From Virgibacillus halotolerans (GTDB lineage Bacteria > Bacillota > Bacilli > Bacillales > Amphibacillaceae): a DNA stretch of 64,000 nucleotides. The notes under the pieces were generated by a model. The model was given only the letters and a program-made list of their open reading frames with translations. It did no database searches and had not been told where the DNA came from. A program made the position numbers and the translations under genes. Location: positions 54,294 to 118,293 of the forward strand of contig NZ_JAFBEA010000013.1 in assembly GCF_016908515.1 (NCBI RefSeq), in the 5' to 3' direction. Positions 17,037 to 26,837 of the stretch are shown here, in pieces (position 1 is the first letter of the stretch; every line of letters starts with the position of its first letter).

Positions 17037-18069
17037 TTTATTGGTTTCAAAAGGAAAACAGCTACACACACATGTTCCAAAGCATTTCACAATCGTTCTG
17101 GTGGTTTGTTTTTTCTCGCTCGTCATGTGCGTGTTTGCTTCCTTGGTCTTAGGTTCTCGAGTGGTAGAATTTAATGGAGTGATGGATGGTTTATTTCACC
17201 AAGGTATAGATTCCTACGAAGCAAACGTAGTTCGCAAGCGAATTTCTCGAACAGTTTTCAGTTTACTTTGTGGTGCGGCACTCGGTGTTTCGGGAGCACT
17301 CATGCAAGCGGTCACTCGTAATCCGATTGCAGACCCGAGTATACTGGGAGTTAACACGGGAGCATCATTGTTTGTTGTTTGTGGAATTGCGTTCTTGAAC
17401 ATAAGTAGTGCAAATCAGTATATATGGCTAGCTTTAGCCGGTGCTGCAATTACTGCAGTTTTCGTATTCGGAATTGGCTCAATGGGGCGTGGTGGTGCTA
17501 CGCCTATTAAGCTTGTTCTGGCGGGAGCCGCTACAAGCGCAGCGCTTTCTTCCTTGGTCGTCGCAGTCATGATTCCACGCTCCCATGTCATGGACCAATT
17601 CAGATTTTGGCAGGTAGGGAGCGTTGGCTCGGGGAATTGGAACAGTATTGCAACTTTCTTACCCTTTCTGATTATCGGCATACTGATAGCTATTCTTTCT
17701 GCCCCAGCATTAAATGCGCTGGCATTGGGAGACGATGTTGCGACGGGACTGGGTGTTCGAACAGGAATACTGCGGCTTGTTGCTGCTTTAGGTGCTGTTC
17801 TTTTATGCGGTGCGGCTACCGCACTGGCTGGGCCTATTGGCTTTATCGGGCTTTTATCGACCCACGTCATGCGCCTTATCCTTGGTCCCGACTTGCGTTT
17901 TGTTATACCGATGTCAGCAATTTCAGGTGCAATCATTTTGACTGTATCTGATGTAAGTGGAAGGCTCATTGGTAGCCCTGGAGAACTTGAGGTTGGGGTT
18001 GTTACAGCATTTATAGGGGCCCCGTTACTAATCATATTAGCTATGAGATCGAAAGTGAGTTCATTATGA
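17029..18069 (+). CDS. Iron-siderophore ABC permease (FecCD family), first
   Basis: A 346-residue permease with about nine or ten membrane segments. Family motifs are RISRTVFSLLCGAALGVSGA, QAVTRNPIADPSILGVNTGA and GPIGFIGLLSTHVMRLILGP. Its ATG lies inside the last codons of the binding-protein gene (8-base overlap), so the two are coupled. Pairs with the following permease to make the channel. Confidence 0.93.
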   Translation: MNSLLVSKGKQLHTHVPKHFTIVLVVCFFSLVMCVFASLVLGSRVVEFNGVMDGLFHQGIDSYEANVVRKRISRTVFSLLCGAALGVSGALMQAVTRNPIADPSILGVNTGASLFVVCGIAFLNISSANQYIWLALAGAAITAVFVFGIGSMGRGGATPIKLVLAGAATSAALSSLVVAVMIPRSHVMDQFRFWQVGSVGSGNWNSIATFLPFLIIGILIAILSAPALNALALGDDVATGLGVRTGILRLVAALGAVLLCGAATALAGPIGFIGLLSTHVMRLILGPDLRFVIPMSAISGAIILTVSDVSGRLIGSPGELEVGVVTAFIGAPLLIILAMRSKVSSL

Positions 18070-19097
18070 AAAACGAAACTGTTGACTTTATTATAGCGGG
18101 CAGGCGTCAAAGACATCGCCGATGGATACTTGTTACCAGCTTCCTAGCGATACTTTCATGCATTCTATGTTGTGCGATGCTTTTATTGGGGAACACTGTT
18201 TATCCAGTTAAAGATGTAATCCGAGCGCTCTCTGGAGAGCAAATCCAAGGTGTTTCTTTTGCAGTTAATACGATCCGTCTGCCGCGAATGCTGGCGGGTA
18301 TTTTTGCAGGGTTTGCTTTCGGTATTGCCGGAGACATCTTCCAGACGATGTTGCGTAATCCCCTTGCGAACCCGAATGTAATTGGTATTACCACTGGTTC
18401 GAGTGCGGCGGCTGTTTTTTGCATCGTCATACTTCAAGCAAGCGGTGCTGTAATTTCCACTGTTTCGGTGATTGCTGGTCTAGCTACAGTAATATTAATT
18501 TATATATTATCCAGGGGAAAGTCATTTTCGATCGGGCGATTAATCCTTATCGGAATAGGCGTACAGGCAATGCTGAATGCTGTGGTATCCTATCTTCTAC
18601 TCGTTGGTGCAGAACAAGATATTCCAGCAGCGCTCAGATGGCTCAGCGGCAGCCTCAATGGCTCTCAAATGCATGAGCTTCCGCCTCTTGTAATAGCCGT
18701 TATTATTCTTGCGCCTATTGTTATGGTGCTAGGGAAACATCTAAGTATATTAGAACTCGGTGAACAGTCGGCTACATCTCTCGGAGTGGACACGGACAAG
18801 ACAAGAGTGATACTTATTTTGAGTTCTGTCTGCATGATTTCGCTTGCTACCTCCACGACGGGTCCAATAGCCTTTGTCTCCTTCCTTGCGGGACCAATCG
18901 CGAAAAGGCTAGTCGGAGTTGGCTTCTCAAATGTACTTCCGGCGGGTCTTGTTGGTGTTAATTTAGTTTTGGCGGCAGATCTAATCGGACAATTTGCTTT
19001 TGAGGTCAGATTCCCTGTAGGCATCATAACAGGAATAATCGGAGCACCGTATCTGATTTACTTGCTAATCCGAATGAATCGAAAGGGAGAATTATAA
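18066..19097 (+). CDS. Iron-siderophore ABC permease (FecCD family), second
   Basis: A 343-residue permease with the same family motifs: LPRMLAGIFAGFAFGIAGDI, QTMLRNPLANPNVIGITTGS and GPIAFVSFLAGPIAKRLVG. It overlaps the previous gene by 4 bases and its stop overlaps the ATPase start by one base. It is the heterodimer partner of the upstream permease. Confidence 0.93.
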   Translation: MKNETVDFIIAGRRQRHRRWILVTSFLAILSCILCCAMLLLGNTVYPVKDVIRALSGEQIQGVSFAVNTIRLPRMLAGIFAGFAFGIAGDIFQTMLRNPLANPNVIGITTGSSAAAVFCIVILQASGAVISTVSVIAGLATVILIYILSRGKSFSIGRLILIGIGVQAMLNAVVSYLLLVGAEQDIPAALRWLSGSLNGSQMHELPPLVIAVIILAPIVMVLGKHLSILELGEQSATSLGVDTDKTRVILILSSVCMISLATSTTGPIAFVSFLAGPIAKRLVGVGFSNVLPAGLVGVNLVLAADLIGQFAFEVRFPVGIITGIIGAPYLIYLLIRMNRKGEL

Positions 19098-19903
19098 TGA
19101 AACCGACACATATTTTTCAAGCCGAACAAATAGTGGCAGGATATGATAATAAAACGGTTATCCAAGGAGTAAGCCTTGTTATCCCCAGTAATAAAATAAG
19201 CGTTATTATTGGAGCGAACGCTTCTGGGAAATCTACGCTTCTTAAAACGTTAGCGAGGCTATTAAAGCCTACATCTGGCAAAATTACGCTTGATGGCAAA
19301 TCCATTGTAAAAATTCCATCAAAACAATTGGCTCGCGTTTTAGGACTGCTACCGCAATCTCCAATTGTTCCAGAGGGGATTTCTGTCACGGATTTGGTTG
19401 GACGAGGAAGGTTTCCACACCAATCCTTGCTCAGTGGATGGACAAAAAAAGATTATGATGCAGTTGCTGAAGCGATGAGCACGATGGATATAACGGAGCT
19501 TGCAAATCAAAATATTGACGAACTTTCAGGTGGTCAAAGACAGCGCGTCTGGATTGCAATGGCTCTGGCGCAACAAACAGATATTTTATTTCTTGATGAA
19601 CCGACAACCTTTTTAGATATTACATATCAAGTCGAAATTCTTGATCTACTTACAGACCTTAACCGCAAACATGGAACTACGATTGTAATGGTTCTTCATG
19701 ATATAAACTTGTCTGCGCGTTATGCAGACAATATCTTTGCGCTTCATGAGGGCAAGCTGATGGCTGGGGGTGAGCCATCAAAGGTTATAACGAGTACATT
19801 GGTTAAAGACATTTTCGGGCTTGATTGCATTGTGGTAAAGGACCCGATTTCAGGATCTCCTTCTGTGGTACCAAAAGGGCGCTATCATGTTAATAATAAA
19901 TAG
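19097..19903 (+). CDS. Iron-siderophore ABC transporter ATPase
   Basis: A 268-residue ATPase of the FecE/FhuC group. Walker A is GANASGKST (about 39-47), the signature is LSGGQRQR, Walker B is ILFLDEPTTFLD, and the H-loop is in MVLHDINLSARYAD. GRGRFPHQ after the Q-loop is typical for siderophore ATPases. Last gene of the Fur-controlled operon; a strong terminator follows. Confidence 0.93.
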   Translation: MKPTHIFQAEQIVAGYDNKTVIQGVSLVIPSNKISVIIGANASGKSTLLKTLARLLKPTSGKITLDGKSIVKIPSKQLARVLGLLPQSPIVPEGISVTDLVGRGRFPHQSLLSGWTKKDYDAVAEAMSTMDITELANQNIDELSGGQRQRVWIAMALAQQTDILFLDEPTTFLDITYQVEILDLLTDLNRKHGTTIVMVLHDINLSARYADNIFALHEGKLMAGGEPSKVITSTLVKDIFGLDCIVVKDPISGSPSVVPKGRYHVNNK

Positions 19904-19969
19904 ACACCTTAAATAAAGCCAGGTCATTAACACTGTACAGAGCCTTCCATTTATAGGGATATATCAACG

Positions 19970-20007
19970 AAAACAGCCTATTTCATTATGAATGAAATAG
20001 GCTGTTT
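19970..20007. terminator. Bidirectional terminator
   Basis: AAAACAGCCTATTTCAT and its inverted copy ATGAAATAGGCTGTTTT form a long stem with T-rich and A-rich flanks. It ends the siderophore operon on the plus strand and the AI-2E transporter gene on the minus strand. Confidence 0.9.
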
Positions 20008-20024
20008 TATTTTGTGAGTTTCTA

Positions 20025-21053
20025 CTAGGTAACCTGTTTTTTTATTTTTTTTGAATTATTATCTGTTACTTCCAGTATATCAAGTAAGAAAACGAACACT
20101 GGGATACCGATAATTAATCCCCAGACACCAAAGAAGTTTTGCGAGAAAATAAGTACGACAAACGTATAAAAAACTGGTAAATTTGTTTTGGAAGACATCA
20201 GCTTCGGATTTAGAATATATGCTTCAATCCCATGAATCATCATAATAGCTACAAATAAGTAGAATACTTTCAAAAATCCACCTATTGTAAACGCAATGAG
20301 CGTAAGCGGGATAAGTGAAATAATAACACCTGCAACAGGGATGAGCCCTAGAAAGAAGATCATAATGGTTAATCCAAAAACCTGTGGGAATCCAAGAACC
20401 ATTAATACAATGACGGATAGACATGTATTAATGAGTGCGATAATGAACTGAGCTTCAATTACTTTTCCAAATGTACGTGAGAACTTTTTACCGAAGAACT
20501 CAATCTCATGATAGAATGGTGCAATCTTGCTATCTTTAAACTTCTTCGTGAATGCTATTAAACGCGGCTTTTCAAGCAGGAAAAATAGACTTAACAATAA
20601 AGCGATCAAAACCTGGACACTCGTTTTACTAATATCCGAAAAAGATTTCAAGAGAAATGAAAAACCATTTTCTATATAAGCGGTAATCTGATTGTTTGTG
20701 ATAATCGACTCAATGAAGTTTATGATGGAATTGTCATATGATTGTGTTGAAAAGTTTGTAATCTGTCTAATTAATTGGCTGATTTCTGTTGTAACAATCG
20801 GCAAATACTTCACAATGCCTACTGTTAATAAACCAACAATAATTGTATATAGCAATAACACAAGCAGTGTTCGGTTTAGCTTTAAGCGTGCGATTGTAAA
20901 TTCAACAAGTCCATTCATTAAAAAAGTAAAAATAAATGTTAGGAGAATGAGATTCATCATACTTCTAACACTGAAAAGAATGAGGACGATTAAGCCAAAA
21001 ATAATGGCACGTTTAACGCCTTTTTTTTGAAAAAAATCTGCTATCGATTCCAT
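20025..21053 (-). CDS. AI-2E family (PerM/YdbI-like) membrane protein
   Basis: A 342-residue protein with about seven or eight membrane segments. Family features: an N-terminal helix pair, a central soluble segment (KFKDSKIAPFYHEIEFFGKKFSRTF), then GLIPVAGVIISLIPLTLIAF and ILNPKLMSSKTNLPVFYTFV near the C-terminus. I start it at the ATG at 21053 (MESIADFF), which has AAGGGGAAC upstream; an in-frame extension to 21092 has no ribosome site. Members have been linked to autoinducer-2 export or Na+/H+ exchange; the role here is unknown. Confidence 0.85.
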   Translation of the reverse strand: MESIADFFQKKGVKRAIIFGLIVLILFSVRSMMNLILLTFIFTFLMNGLVEFTIARLKLNRTLLVLLLYTIIVGLLTVGIVKYLPIVTTEISQLIRQITNFSTQSYDNSIINFIESIITNNQITAYIENGFSFLLKSFSDISKTSVQVLIALLLSLFFLLEKPRLIAFTKKFKDSKIAPFYHEIEFFGKKFSRTFGKVIEAQFIIALINTCLSVIVLMVLGFPQVFGLTIMIFFLGLIPVAGVIISLIPLTLIAFTIGGFLKVFYLFVAIMMIHGIEAYILNPKLMSSKTNLPVFYTFVVLIFSQNFFGVWGLIIGIPVFVFLLDILEVTDNNSKKIKKQVT

Positions 21054-21198
21054 GTAAATAGTTCCCCTTAAAAAATCCGTTTTAAAAACCACATTAACAT
21101 TACTTATATATATTAAGTATCTCCTTGAAAAGTGAAAAATACAAGTTTAACAGAAGGGAAATTTTTTCTGTTCGTATATTCAACTGAAACCTGCTCCA

Positions 21199-22122
21199 TT
21201 AAAATAAAATTCTTGCCAAATAAATGACCATGGTAACAGTAACGGTACTGGCCAGGGTAGAAAACAGGACAACCTGGGCGGCGAAATTGGGTTGATTATT
21301 ATATTCTTGTGCAATAACCGAGCTGTTTACAGATGTAGGCATTGCAGAAGCGATTAACAATGCCTGGGCCGCAATACCGTCAATTTGAAAGACATAAATC
21401 ATTCCCAGGGCGATGATCGGTCCGATAATGAGTCGAATTAATAAGCTGAAATAAACGGATGATAACCCCGTTTTAAATTTAATTTGAGCAACTTGTGCAC
21501 CGAGTGTAAGTAATGCGAGAGAAACCATTGCATCCGCAATATAATTTGCTGGGACCCAAACAAACGCTGGAACCGGCACATTGTAAACATTTAACAGGAT
21601 ACCAGCCAGCAATGCATATAAAACCGGCATCTTAAAATAGCCAAGTGCAGCTTTTAACTTGCCGATTTTGACCGATTGCAGTGAAAATATTCCATAAGAA
21701 AACAGGAAGATGTTTTGCAATGTAAGCATGATAACCTGGATGGACATGGCGAATGGGTCGCTTTTAAATACTAAATCATTAACAGGAACACCATAATTAC
21801 CAGAGTTAAAAAACATCACACTGTTAGAAAAGGCAATTTTCTCATCCTTCTTTGCACCGGATAGCTTCGCCCATAAAAGCGAAATGAGGTAAAGGATAAT
21901 AACATAGATAATGAAGAAGAACATCACCTTGCCAAATAAAGAAGCGGAGAACGTCGTGCTGTATAATTTAACAAATATAAATCCGGGAACAAGAAAATAG
22001 ATATTTAATTTTGCTAATGTCTGGACATCCAAGTTAAACTTCTTCTGTAAGATAAAGCCAATGGCCATAATAATGAAAATAGGTAATATAATATCTTTTA
22101 AAATAAAGAATAGCTCTGTCAA
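21199..22122 (-). CDS. AEC (auxin efflux carrier) family transporter
   Basis: A 307-residue membrane protein with about ten segments in two inverted halves. FFNSGNYGVPVNDLVF in the first half and ASAMPTSVNSSVIAQEYNNQ in the second are the characteristic crossover motifs of bacterial AEC proteins. Members export or import small organic acids such as malate or lactate. It lies at the edge of the sugar-acid island, but no operator links it to that regulon. Substrate unknown. Confidence 0.85.
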   Translation of the reverse strand: MTELFFILKDIILPIFIIMAIGFILQKKFNLDVQTLAKLNIYFLVPGFIFVKLYSTTFSASLFGKVMFFFIIYVIILYLISLLWAKLSGAKKDEKIAFSNSVMFFNSGNYGVPVNDLVFKSDPFAMSIQVIMLTLQNIFLFSYGIFSLQSVKIGKLKAALGYFKMPVLYALLAGILLNVYNVPVPAFVWVPANYIADAMVSLALLTLGAQVAQIKFKTGLSSVYFSLLIRLIIGPIIALGMIYVFQIDGIAAQALLIASAMPTSVNSSVIAQEYNNQPNFAAQVVLFSTLASTVTVTMVIYLARILF

Positions 22123-22204
22123 GTAATCGCCGCCTTTCTATGATTTCCTTTGGCTGTTTTTTAAAATTTTTCTCTAAGTGATGAATCTTGAAAGCATGTT
22201 GATT

Positions 22205-22510
22205 TTCGCTCCAATCAACGATCGTAAAAGTAAATAGCTATCGTTTGATATAATCAAGCAATAGATGGGTGAAGCTGCAAAACACAATAGCATCGAAGGA
22301 AATACACATAGAATCCTGCGGGACAGCGAAGGCGATGAGACCCCGCAGCGTTCTTTGCGAGGCAGACTAAGTACGCCAACGTCCTGTGGCAACGTCTGCA
22401 CTAGCACATCCTGTGCGTTGAAGGCTCAGCGCGAGCCCGCGGAAAGCGTAGTGTATTTCCGAAGAGGTAAGACAAAGAACCGAATTCATCCCGTCACGGT
22501 TTATATCAAT
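22205..22510. repeat. GC-rich dispersed repeat, copy I
   Basis: The block starts near CTCCAATCAAC and contains CCTGCGGGA, GATGAGACCCCGCAGCG and GGCTCAGCGCGAGCCCGCGG, then AAAGCGTAGTGTATTTCCGA. The same strings in the same order occur at 33335-33530. This copy has about 60 extra bases after TTTGCGAGG. It fills the gap between the AEC gene and the first ROK repressor and has no gene of its own. Confidence 0.8.
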
Positions 22511-22543
22511 ATCAACAAAGTATACGAGAAACAACCTCCGTTC

Positions 22544-23728
22544 TTACTTTGCTATCAGGCTGGATTTGGTATAGTCATAACCTACATAATTAATCGCCTG
22601 CAGTCCAAGGAAGTTTTTAATCGCAAGTGCTGCGCCGCCAAGTGCCGCAGAATCCGCTCCTAACTTAGAGGCCCGGATGTCCCGATAATTATTCATTTTG
22701 GATTTGAGTTTGTGCTCTATTTCTGTAATGAATGGAGAGTTTTCATTAATAATGGCACCATTTAGAACGATTTTTTCCGGATTGAAAATATTAATAATAT
22801 TGTTTAACCCAATGGCTAAATAATCCAGGTACGTATCGATAACAGGGACTGCTCCTTCCTGATTTAATAAGGATACTAAATCAATAGCGCCGCCGATGGA
22901 GGTCTTTTTATGTAATTGATCGACCAATGCCTTTTCGGCAGCATACAATTCCCAACATCCTTTGTTGCCGCAAGGGCAGGGCAATCCTTGCGATTCAATG
23001 ATCATATGACCGATTTCCCCTGCGAAACCTTGATAGCCATGATAAATTTCATTTTTATGTATCATTCCTAAGCCAATACCTGAATACAATGTGATACAAA
23101 ATAAATCCGCAATGTGCTCATCGTAGACCTGTTCTGCAAAAACACTTAGATTGGCATTGTTATCAACGACAACCTGCGTTTGCAATGACGCTTCCAAGCT
23201 ATGTTTTATATTAATGTTGGACCATTGATGTTTAGGTGTAAAAATAATTTCATTTTCATTATTCACAATACCATGAATACCTACGCCAACACCAACAAGT
23301 CCAATTGGTTTATAGGTTTGATCCAAATCAGCTAGATAGGGCTTAAGACTTTCGATTAATTGTTTGGTGACATGATCCAAATTATCGTTACTGATCTTCA
23401 ATTTTATTTTTTTAATTGGTGCCCCTTTTAAATCTGTAAAGAGAATGTTCATTTGATGTTCATCGATATCAACGCCAATACTATATCCAGCACGCCCATT
23501 AATTTCTAATAAAATGGGTTTTCTCCCCCGTGTAATCGATTCTCCTATATTTTTCTCAATGACAATATGCTCCTGAATGAAATCATTCACCTGGGAAGAG
23601 ACAGTCGCTTTATTTAACCCGGTGATTCTTGCTAGATCACTCCTTGATAATGACATGTTTTTAATGATCTCCTCGAGCAAAATACTTCTGTTTAATTGTT
23701 TGATATAACTAGCATCGCCAGTATTCAC
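22544..23728 (-). CDS. ROK-family transcriptional repressor, XylR-like (first)
   Basis: A 394-residue regulator. The N-terminal winged helix (about 15-75) has MSLSRSDLARITGLNKATVS; the ROK sugar-binding domain follows with DNNANLSVFAEQVY, GYQGFAGEIGHM and the zinc motif CPCGNKGCWELY. The start is GTG with GGAGGACATATA upstream. It diverges from uxaC, and a XylR-type operator lies between the two genes. By family analogy it represses the uxaC-gnd operon and other units with the same operator, and an uptake product or pathway intermediate releases it. A second, similar ROK gene at 26838-28028 may share the sites. Confidence 0.88.
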   Translation of the reverse strand: MNTGDASYIKQLNRSILLEEIIKNMSLSRSDLARITGLNKATVSSQVNDFIQEHIVIEKNIGESITRGRKPILLEINGRAGYSIGVDIDEHQMNILFTDLKGAPIKKIKLKISNDNLDHVTKQLIESLKPYLADLDQTYKPIGLVGVGVGIHGIVNNENEIIFTPKHQWSNINIKHSLEASLQTQVVVDNNANLSVFAEQVYDEHIADLFCITLYSGIGLGMIHKNEIYHGYQGFAGEIGHMIIESQGLPCPCGNKGCWELYAAEKALVDQLHKKTSIGGAIDLVSLLNQEGAVPVIDTYLDYLAIGLNNIINIFNPEKIVLNGAIINENSPFITEIEHKLKSKMNNYRDIRASKLGADSAALGGAALAIKNFLGLQAINYVGYDYTKSSLIAK

Positions 23729-23777
23729 TATATGTCCTCCTAAAAAATCAGTAAAATTGTATAATTCTGCTTGAAAA

Positions 23778-23791
23778 ATAAACCGTTTACA
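23778..23791. promoter_or_regulatory. cre-like box upstream of uxaC
   Basis: ATAAACCGTTTACA differs from the CcpA consensus TGWAANCGNTNWCA only at its first two positions. It lies between the ROK repressor and uxaC, close to the XylR-type operator. Suggests carbon catabolite repression. Confidence 0.5.
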
Positions 23792-23814
23792 TATATTATA
23801 ACAGTATAAGAGAA

Positions 23815-23840
23815 ATAGTTTGTTTAGTAAACAAATAATT
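23815..23840. promoter_or_regulatory. XylR/ROK-type operator upstream of uxaC (site 1)
   Basis: ATAGTTTGTTTAGTAAACAA followed by ATAATT is an imperfect palindrome built of the TAGTTTGTTT/AAACAAACTA half-sites used by Bacillus XylR. It lies in the divergent promoter region of the ROK repressor and uxaC. Confidence 0.75.
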
Positions 23841-23939
23841 AATCAGTAGAAGATTTGTTATTAGCAGCTGTAACAGGAATATAAAGTAACGATAAACTTT
23901 ACATGCTATTTAATAAAAATGGGGAGAGGTTGAATTCAT

Positions 23940-25337
23940 ATGAAAACATTTATCACAGATGACTTTCTACTATATAATGAAACCGCGAAGGAACTTTATC
24001 ATCAGACCGCGAAGCATTTACCAATCATCGATTATCATAATCATTTAGATCAAGTAGCTATTTTGGAAGATACAAATTATAAAAACTTAGCTGAGATTTG
24101 GCTTGCCGGGGATCATTATAAATGGAGAGCAATGCGCGCGAACGGAATTAGCGAGGAATATATTACTGGCGATAAAAGTGATTATGAAAAGTTTTTAGCT
24201 TGGGCTAAAACAGTACCAAATACGTTTGGTAACCCATTATATCACTGGACACATCTTGAACTATTAAATTATTTTGGGATTGATGACGTATTGAATGAGG
24301 AGACAGCACCGGCAATATGGGAAGAGGCGAATAAAAAGCTCAATTCTCCTGAATGGTCGATTCGCTCTTTATTGAAAAAGGACAAAGTAGAGTTCCTTGG
24401 TACCACCGATGATCCGGCAGATGATTTAGCCACACATATTGCACTGGCGAAAGAAGGGTATGAAACAAAGGTATCCCCATCTTTTCGCCCGGATAATGGT
24501 TTAAGCATTGAAAAGGATGGATTTCTCCCTTGGCTAGAGAAATTAGGAAAAGCGGCAGATACAGCAATTGAAAGTTACGACGAATTTTTACAGGCATTAG
24601 CAAAACGCGTTGATTACTTCGATGAGCATGGCTGCAGAAGCTCTGATCACGGCATAAGTGTTCTATTTTATGAGCAGGCTACAAAAGAAGAAGTTGCGAC
24701 GGTTTTCCGTAAGCGATTAAATGGCGAAACATTGTCAGCAAAAGAAATAGACCAATATAAGACTTTTACATTAGTATCATTGGGTGAATTCTACGCAGAC
24801 AAAGGCTGGGTTATGCAGCTGCATTTAAGTCCACTCCGCAATAATAATACAAGAATGTTTAACAAGATTGGTCCGGATAGTGGCTTTGACTCTATTGGTG
24901 ATCTTCCTATAGCGGATAAACTTTCTGGTTTGTTAGATGCAATGGAAGAAAAGAATAAACTTCCGAAAACAATATTGTATAGCTTAAATTCCAACGATTA
25001 TCATGTACTTGCTTCCATGGCAGGCAATTATCAAGATGATGAAATTCCTGGGAAGGTTCAATTTGGTACTGCATGGTGGTTTAATGATACAATTGATGGT
25101 ATGGAAGACCAGATGAAGATTTTAGCGAATGTCGGGTTGATTAGTAACTTTGTTGGCATGCTAACAGATTCCAGAAGTTTCCTATCATTCTCAAGACATG
25201 AGTACTTCAGAAGAATACTCTGCAACTTGTTAGGTACATGGGTTGAAGAAGGAAAGGTTCCAAAGGACATGGCTTTGCTTGAAAAGTATGTGCGCGGAAT
25301 TTGTTATGAGAATGCCAAACGTTATTTTTCAATCTAA
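23940..25337 (+). CDS. uxaC: Glucuronate isomerase
   Basis: A 465-residue uronate isomerase, the normal length. The metal-binding motif [11 protein letters not shown] gives His at about 33 and 35; FGTAWWFND and [20 protein letters not shown] near the C-terminus are strong UxaC signatures. It interconverts D-glucuronate and D-fructuronate (and galacturonate and tagaturonate) in the cytoplasm. The ribosome site is GGGGAGAGG. Notably it is followed within 41 bases by 6-phosphogluconate dehydrogenase rather than by mannonate dehydratase or KDG genes, which is unusual for a uronate operon and points to a route that ends in 6-phosphogluconate. Confidence 0.95.
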   Translation: MKTFITDDFLLYNETAKELYHQTAKHLPIIDYHNHLDQVAILEDTNYKNLAEIWLAGDHYKWRAMRANGISEEYITGDKSDYEKFLAWAKTVPNTFGNPLYHWTHLELLNYFGIDDVLNEETAPAIWEEANKKLNSPEWSIRSLLKKDKVEFLGTTDDPADDLATHIALAKEGYETKVSPSFRPDNGLSIEKDGFLPWLEKLGKAADTAIESYDEFLQALAKRVDYFDEHGCRSSDHGISVLFYEQATKEEVATVFRKRLNGETLSAKEIDQYKTFTLVSLGEFYADKGWVMQLHLSPLRNNNTRMFNKIGPDSGFDSIGDLPIADKLSGLLDAMEEKNKLPKTILYSLNSNDYHVLASMAGNYQDDEIPGKVQFGTAWWFNDTIDGMEDQMKILANVGLISNFVGMLTDSRSFLSFSRHEYFRRILCNLLGTWVEEGKVPKDMALLEKYVRGICYENAKRYFSI

Positions 25338-25378
25338 ATCGCAATCTAAATTACTTTTTTACAAGAAAGGAAATGAAC

Positions 25379-26788
25379 ATGTCAAAACAACAAATAGGTG
25401 TAATTGGTTTAGCAGTAATGGGTAAAAACTTGGCATTAAATATTGAAAGCAGAGGATATTCTGTTTCTGTATATAATCGCTCTCCGGAAAAAACAGACGC
25501 TTTCTTGGCGGAAGAGGCCAAAGGTAAAAACTTTGTTGGTGCAAAAAGTATCGAAGAATTCGTTAATTCTTTGGAAAAGCCACGTAAAATTTTACTCATG
25601 GTGAAAGCAGGACCGGCAACAGATGCAACAATCGAGTCCTTGCAACCTTACCTTGCCAAAGGTGATATTCTAATTGATGGTGGGAATACATTATTTGAAG
25701 ATACCATCCGTCGTAATAAAGAACTGGAGAAAACAGGCATCCATTTTATTGGTACTGGTGTATCCGGTGGAGAAGAAGGCGCGTTGAATGGTCCTTCGAT
25801 TATGCCTGGTGGACAGAAAGAGGCGTATGATCTTGTCGCACCAATCTTTGATGCGATTGCAGCAAAAGTAGACGGTGAATCATGTAGCACATATATTGGA
25901 CCAGGTGGTGCAGGGCATTATGTGAAGATGGTTCATAACGGTATTGAGTATGGGGATATGCAGTTAATCTCTGAGGCCTATTTCATCTTGCAACAAGTAC
26001 TTGGATTAGAAGCGCAAGAACTTCATGAAGTATTTTCAGAATGGAATAAAGGCGAATTAGATAGTTATTTAATTGAAATTACAGCGGACATATTTACAAA
26101 AGTGGATGAAGAAACTGGGAAACCACTTGTAGAACTTGTCTTGGATAAAGCAGGTCAAAAAGGTACTGGAAAATGGACAAGTAAAAATGCGCTTGACCTT
26201 GGTGTTCCACTTCCATTGATCACGGAGTCTGTGTTTGCACGTTGTATCTCTGCAATGAAGGAAGAACGCGTGAAAGCCAGTAAGGTATTGAGCGGACCAG
26301 GTGTAAACAAATACGAAGGCAATAAAGAGGAACTAATTGAAGCCGTACGTAAGGCATTGTACATGAGTAAAATCTGTTCTTATGCACAAGGATTTGCTCA
26401 AATGCGTGCCCAATCCGAAGAAAATGATTGGAATCTGCAATACGGGGATATTTCGATGATTTGGCGTGGTGGATGTATTATTCGCGCAAGATTCCTACAA
26501 AAAATTAAAGATGCTTATGATCGTGAACCAGGCTTAGCGAATTTATTACTGGATCCTTACTTCAAGGAAATTGTTGAAGGATATCAATCCGCATTGCGTG
26601 AAGTCGTTTCCGTAGCAATTAAACAAGGAATTGCAGTGCCAGCATTCTCGAGTGCAATAGCTTACTATGATAGCTATCGTACGGCGGATTTACCAGCTAA
26701 CCTATTACAGGCGCAACGTGACTACTTTGGTGCGCACACGTATGAACGAAAAGACAAAGCGGGTACATTCCATACAAATTGGTTCTAA
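25379..26788 (+). CDS. gnd: 6-phosphogluconate dehydrogenase, decarboxylating
   Basis: A 469-residue enzyme, full family length. The NADP-binding turn is [18 protein letters not shown]; the substrate signature is [16 protein letters not shown]; the catalytic Lys region is [19 protein letters not shown]; the C-terminus has [12 protein letters not shown] start at ATG 25379, 8 bases after AAAGG; an ATG at 25373 sits too close to that site. It converts 6-phosphogluconate to ribulose 5-phosphate and CO2. Placement directly after uxaC under a XylR-type operator means the cell couples uronate use to 6-phosphogluconate oxidation. A housekeeping gnd probably exists elsewhere, but that is inference. 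Confidence 0.96.
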   Translation: MSKQQIGVIGLAVMGKNLALNIESRGYSVSVYNRSPEKTDAFLAEEAKGKNFVGAKSIEEFVNSLEKPRKILLMVKAGPATDATIESLQPYLAKGDILIDGGNTLFEDTIRRNKELEKTGIHFIGTGVSGGEEGALNGPSIMPGGQKEAYDLVAPIFDAIAAKVDGESCSTYIGPGGAGHYVKMVHNGIEYGDMQLISEAYFILQQVLGLEAQELHEVFSEWNKGELDSYLIEITADIFTKVDEETGKPLVELVLDKAGQKGTGKWTSKNALDLGVPLPLITESVFARCISAMKEERVKASKVLSGPGVNKYEGNKEELIEAVRKALYMSKICSYAQGFAQMRAQSEENDWNLQYGDISMIWRGGCIIRARFLQKIKDAYDREPGLANLLLDPYFKEIVEGYQSALREVVSVAIKQGIAVPAFSSAIAYYDSYRTADLPANLLQAQRDYFGAHTYERKDKAGTFHTNWF

Positions 26789-26792
26789 ACAT

Positions 26793-26831
26793 AAAGAAAT
26801 CCCCTGTTCAATAAAACGGGGGATTTCTTTT
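26793..26831. terminator. Bidirectional terminator between gnd and the second ROK gene
   Basis: AAAGAAATCCCC (26793-26804) pairs with GGGGATTTCTTT (26819-26830). It separates two convergent genes and has A/T-rich tails both ways. Confidence 0.9.
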
Positions 26832-26837
26832 AAAAAA

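Noticed and set aside
22265..22663. 132-codon open frame across repeat copy I
   Set aside because: Repeat sequence running into the antisense strand of the ROK gene.
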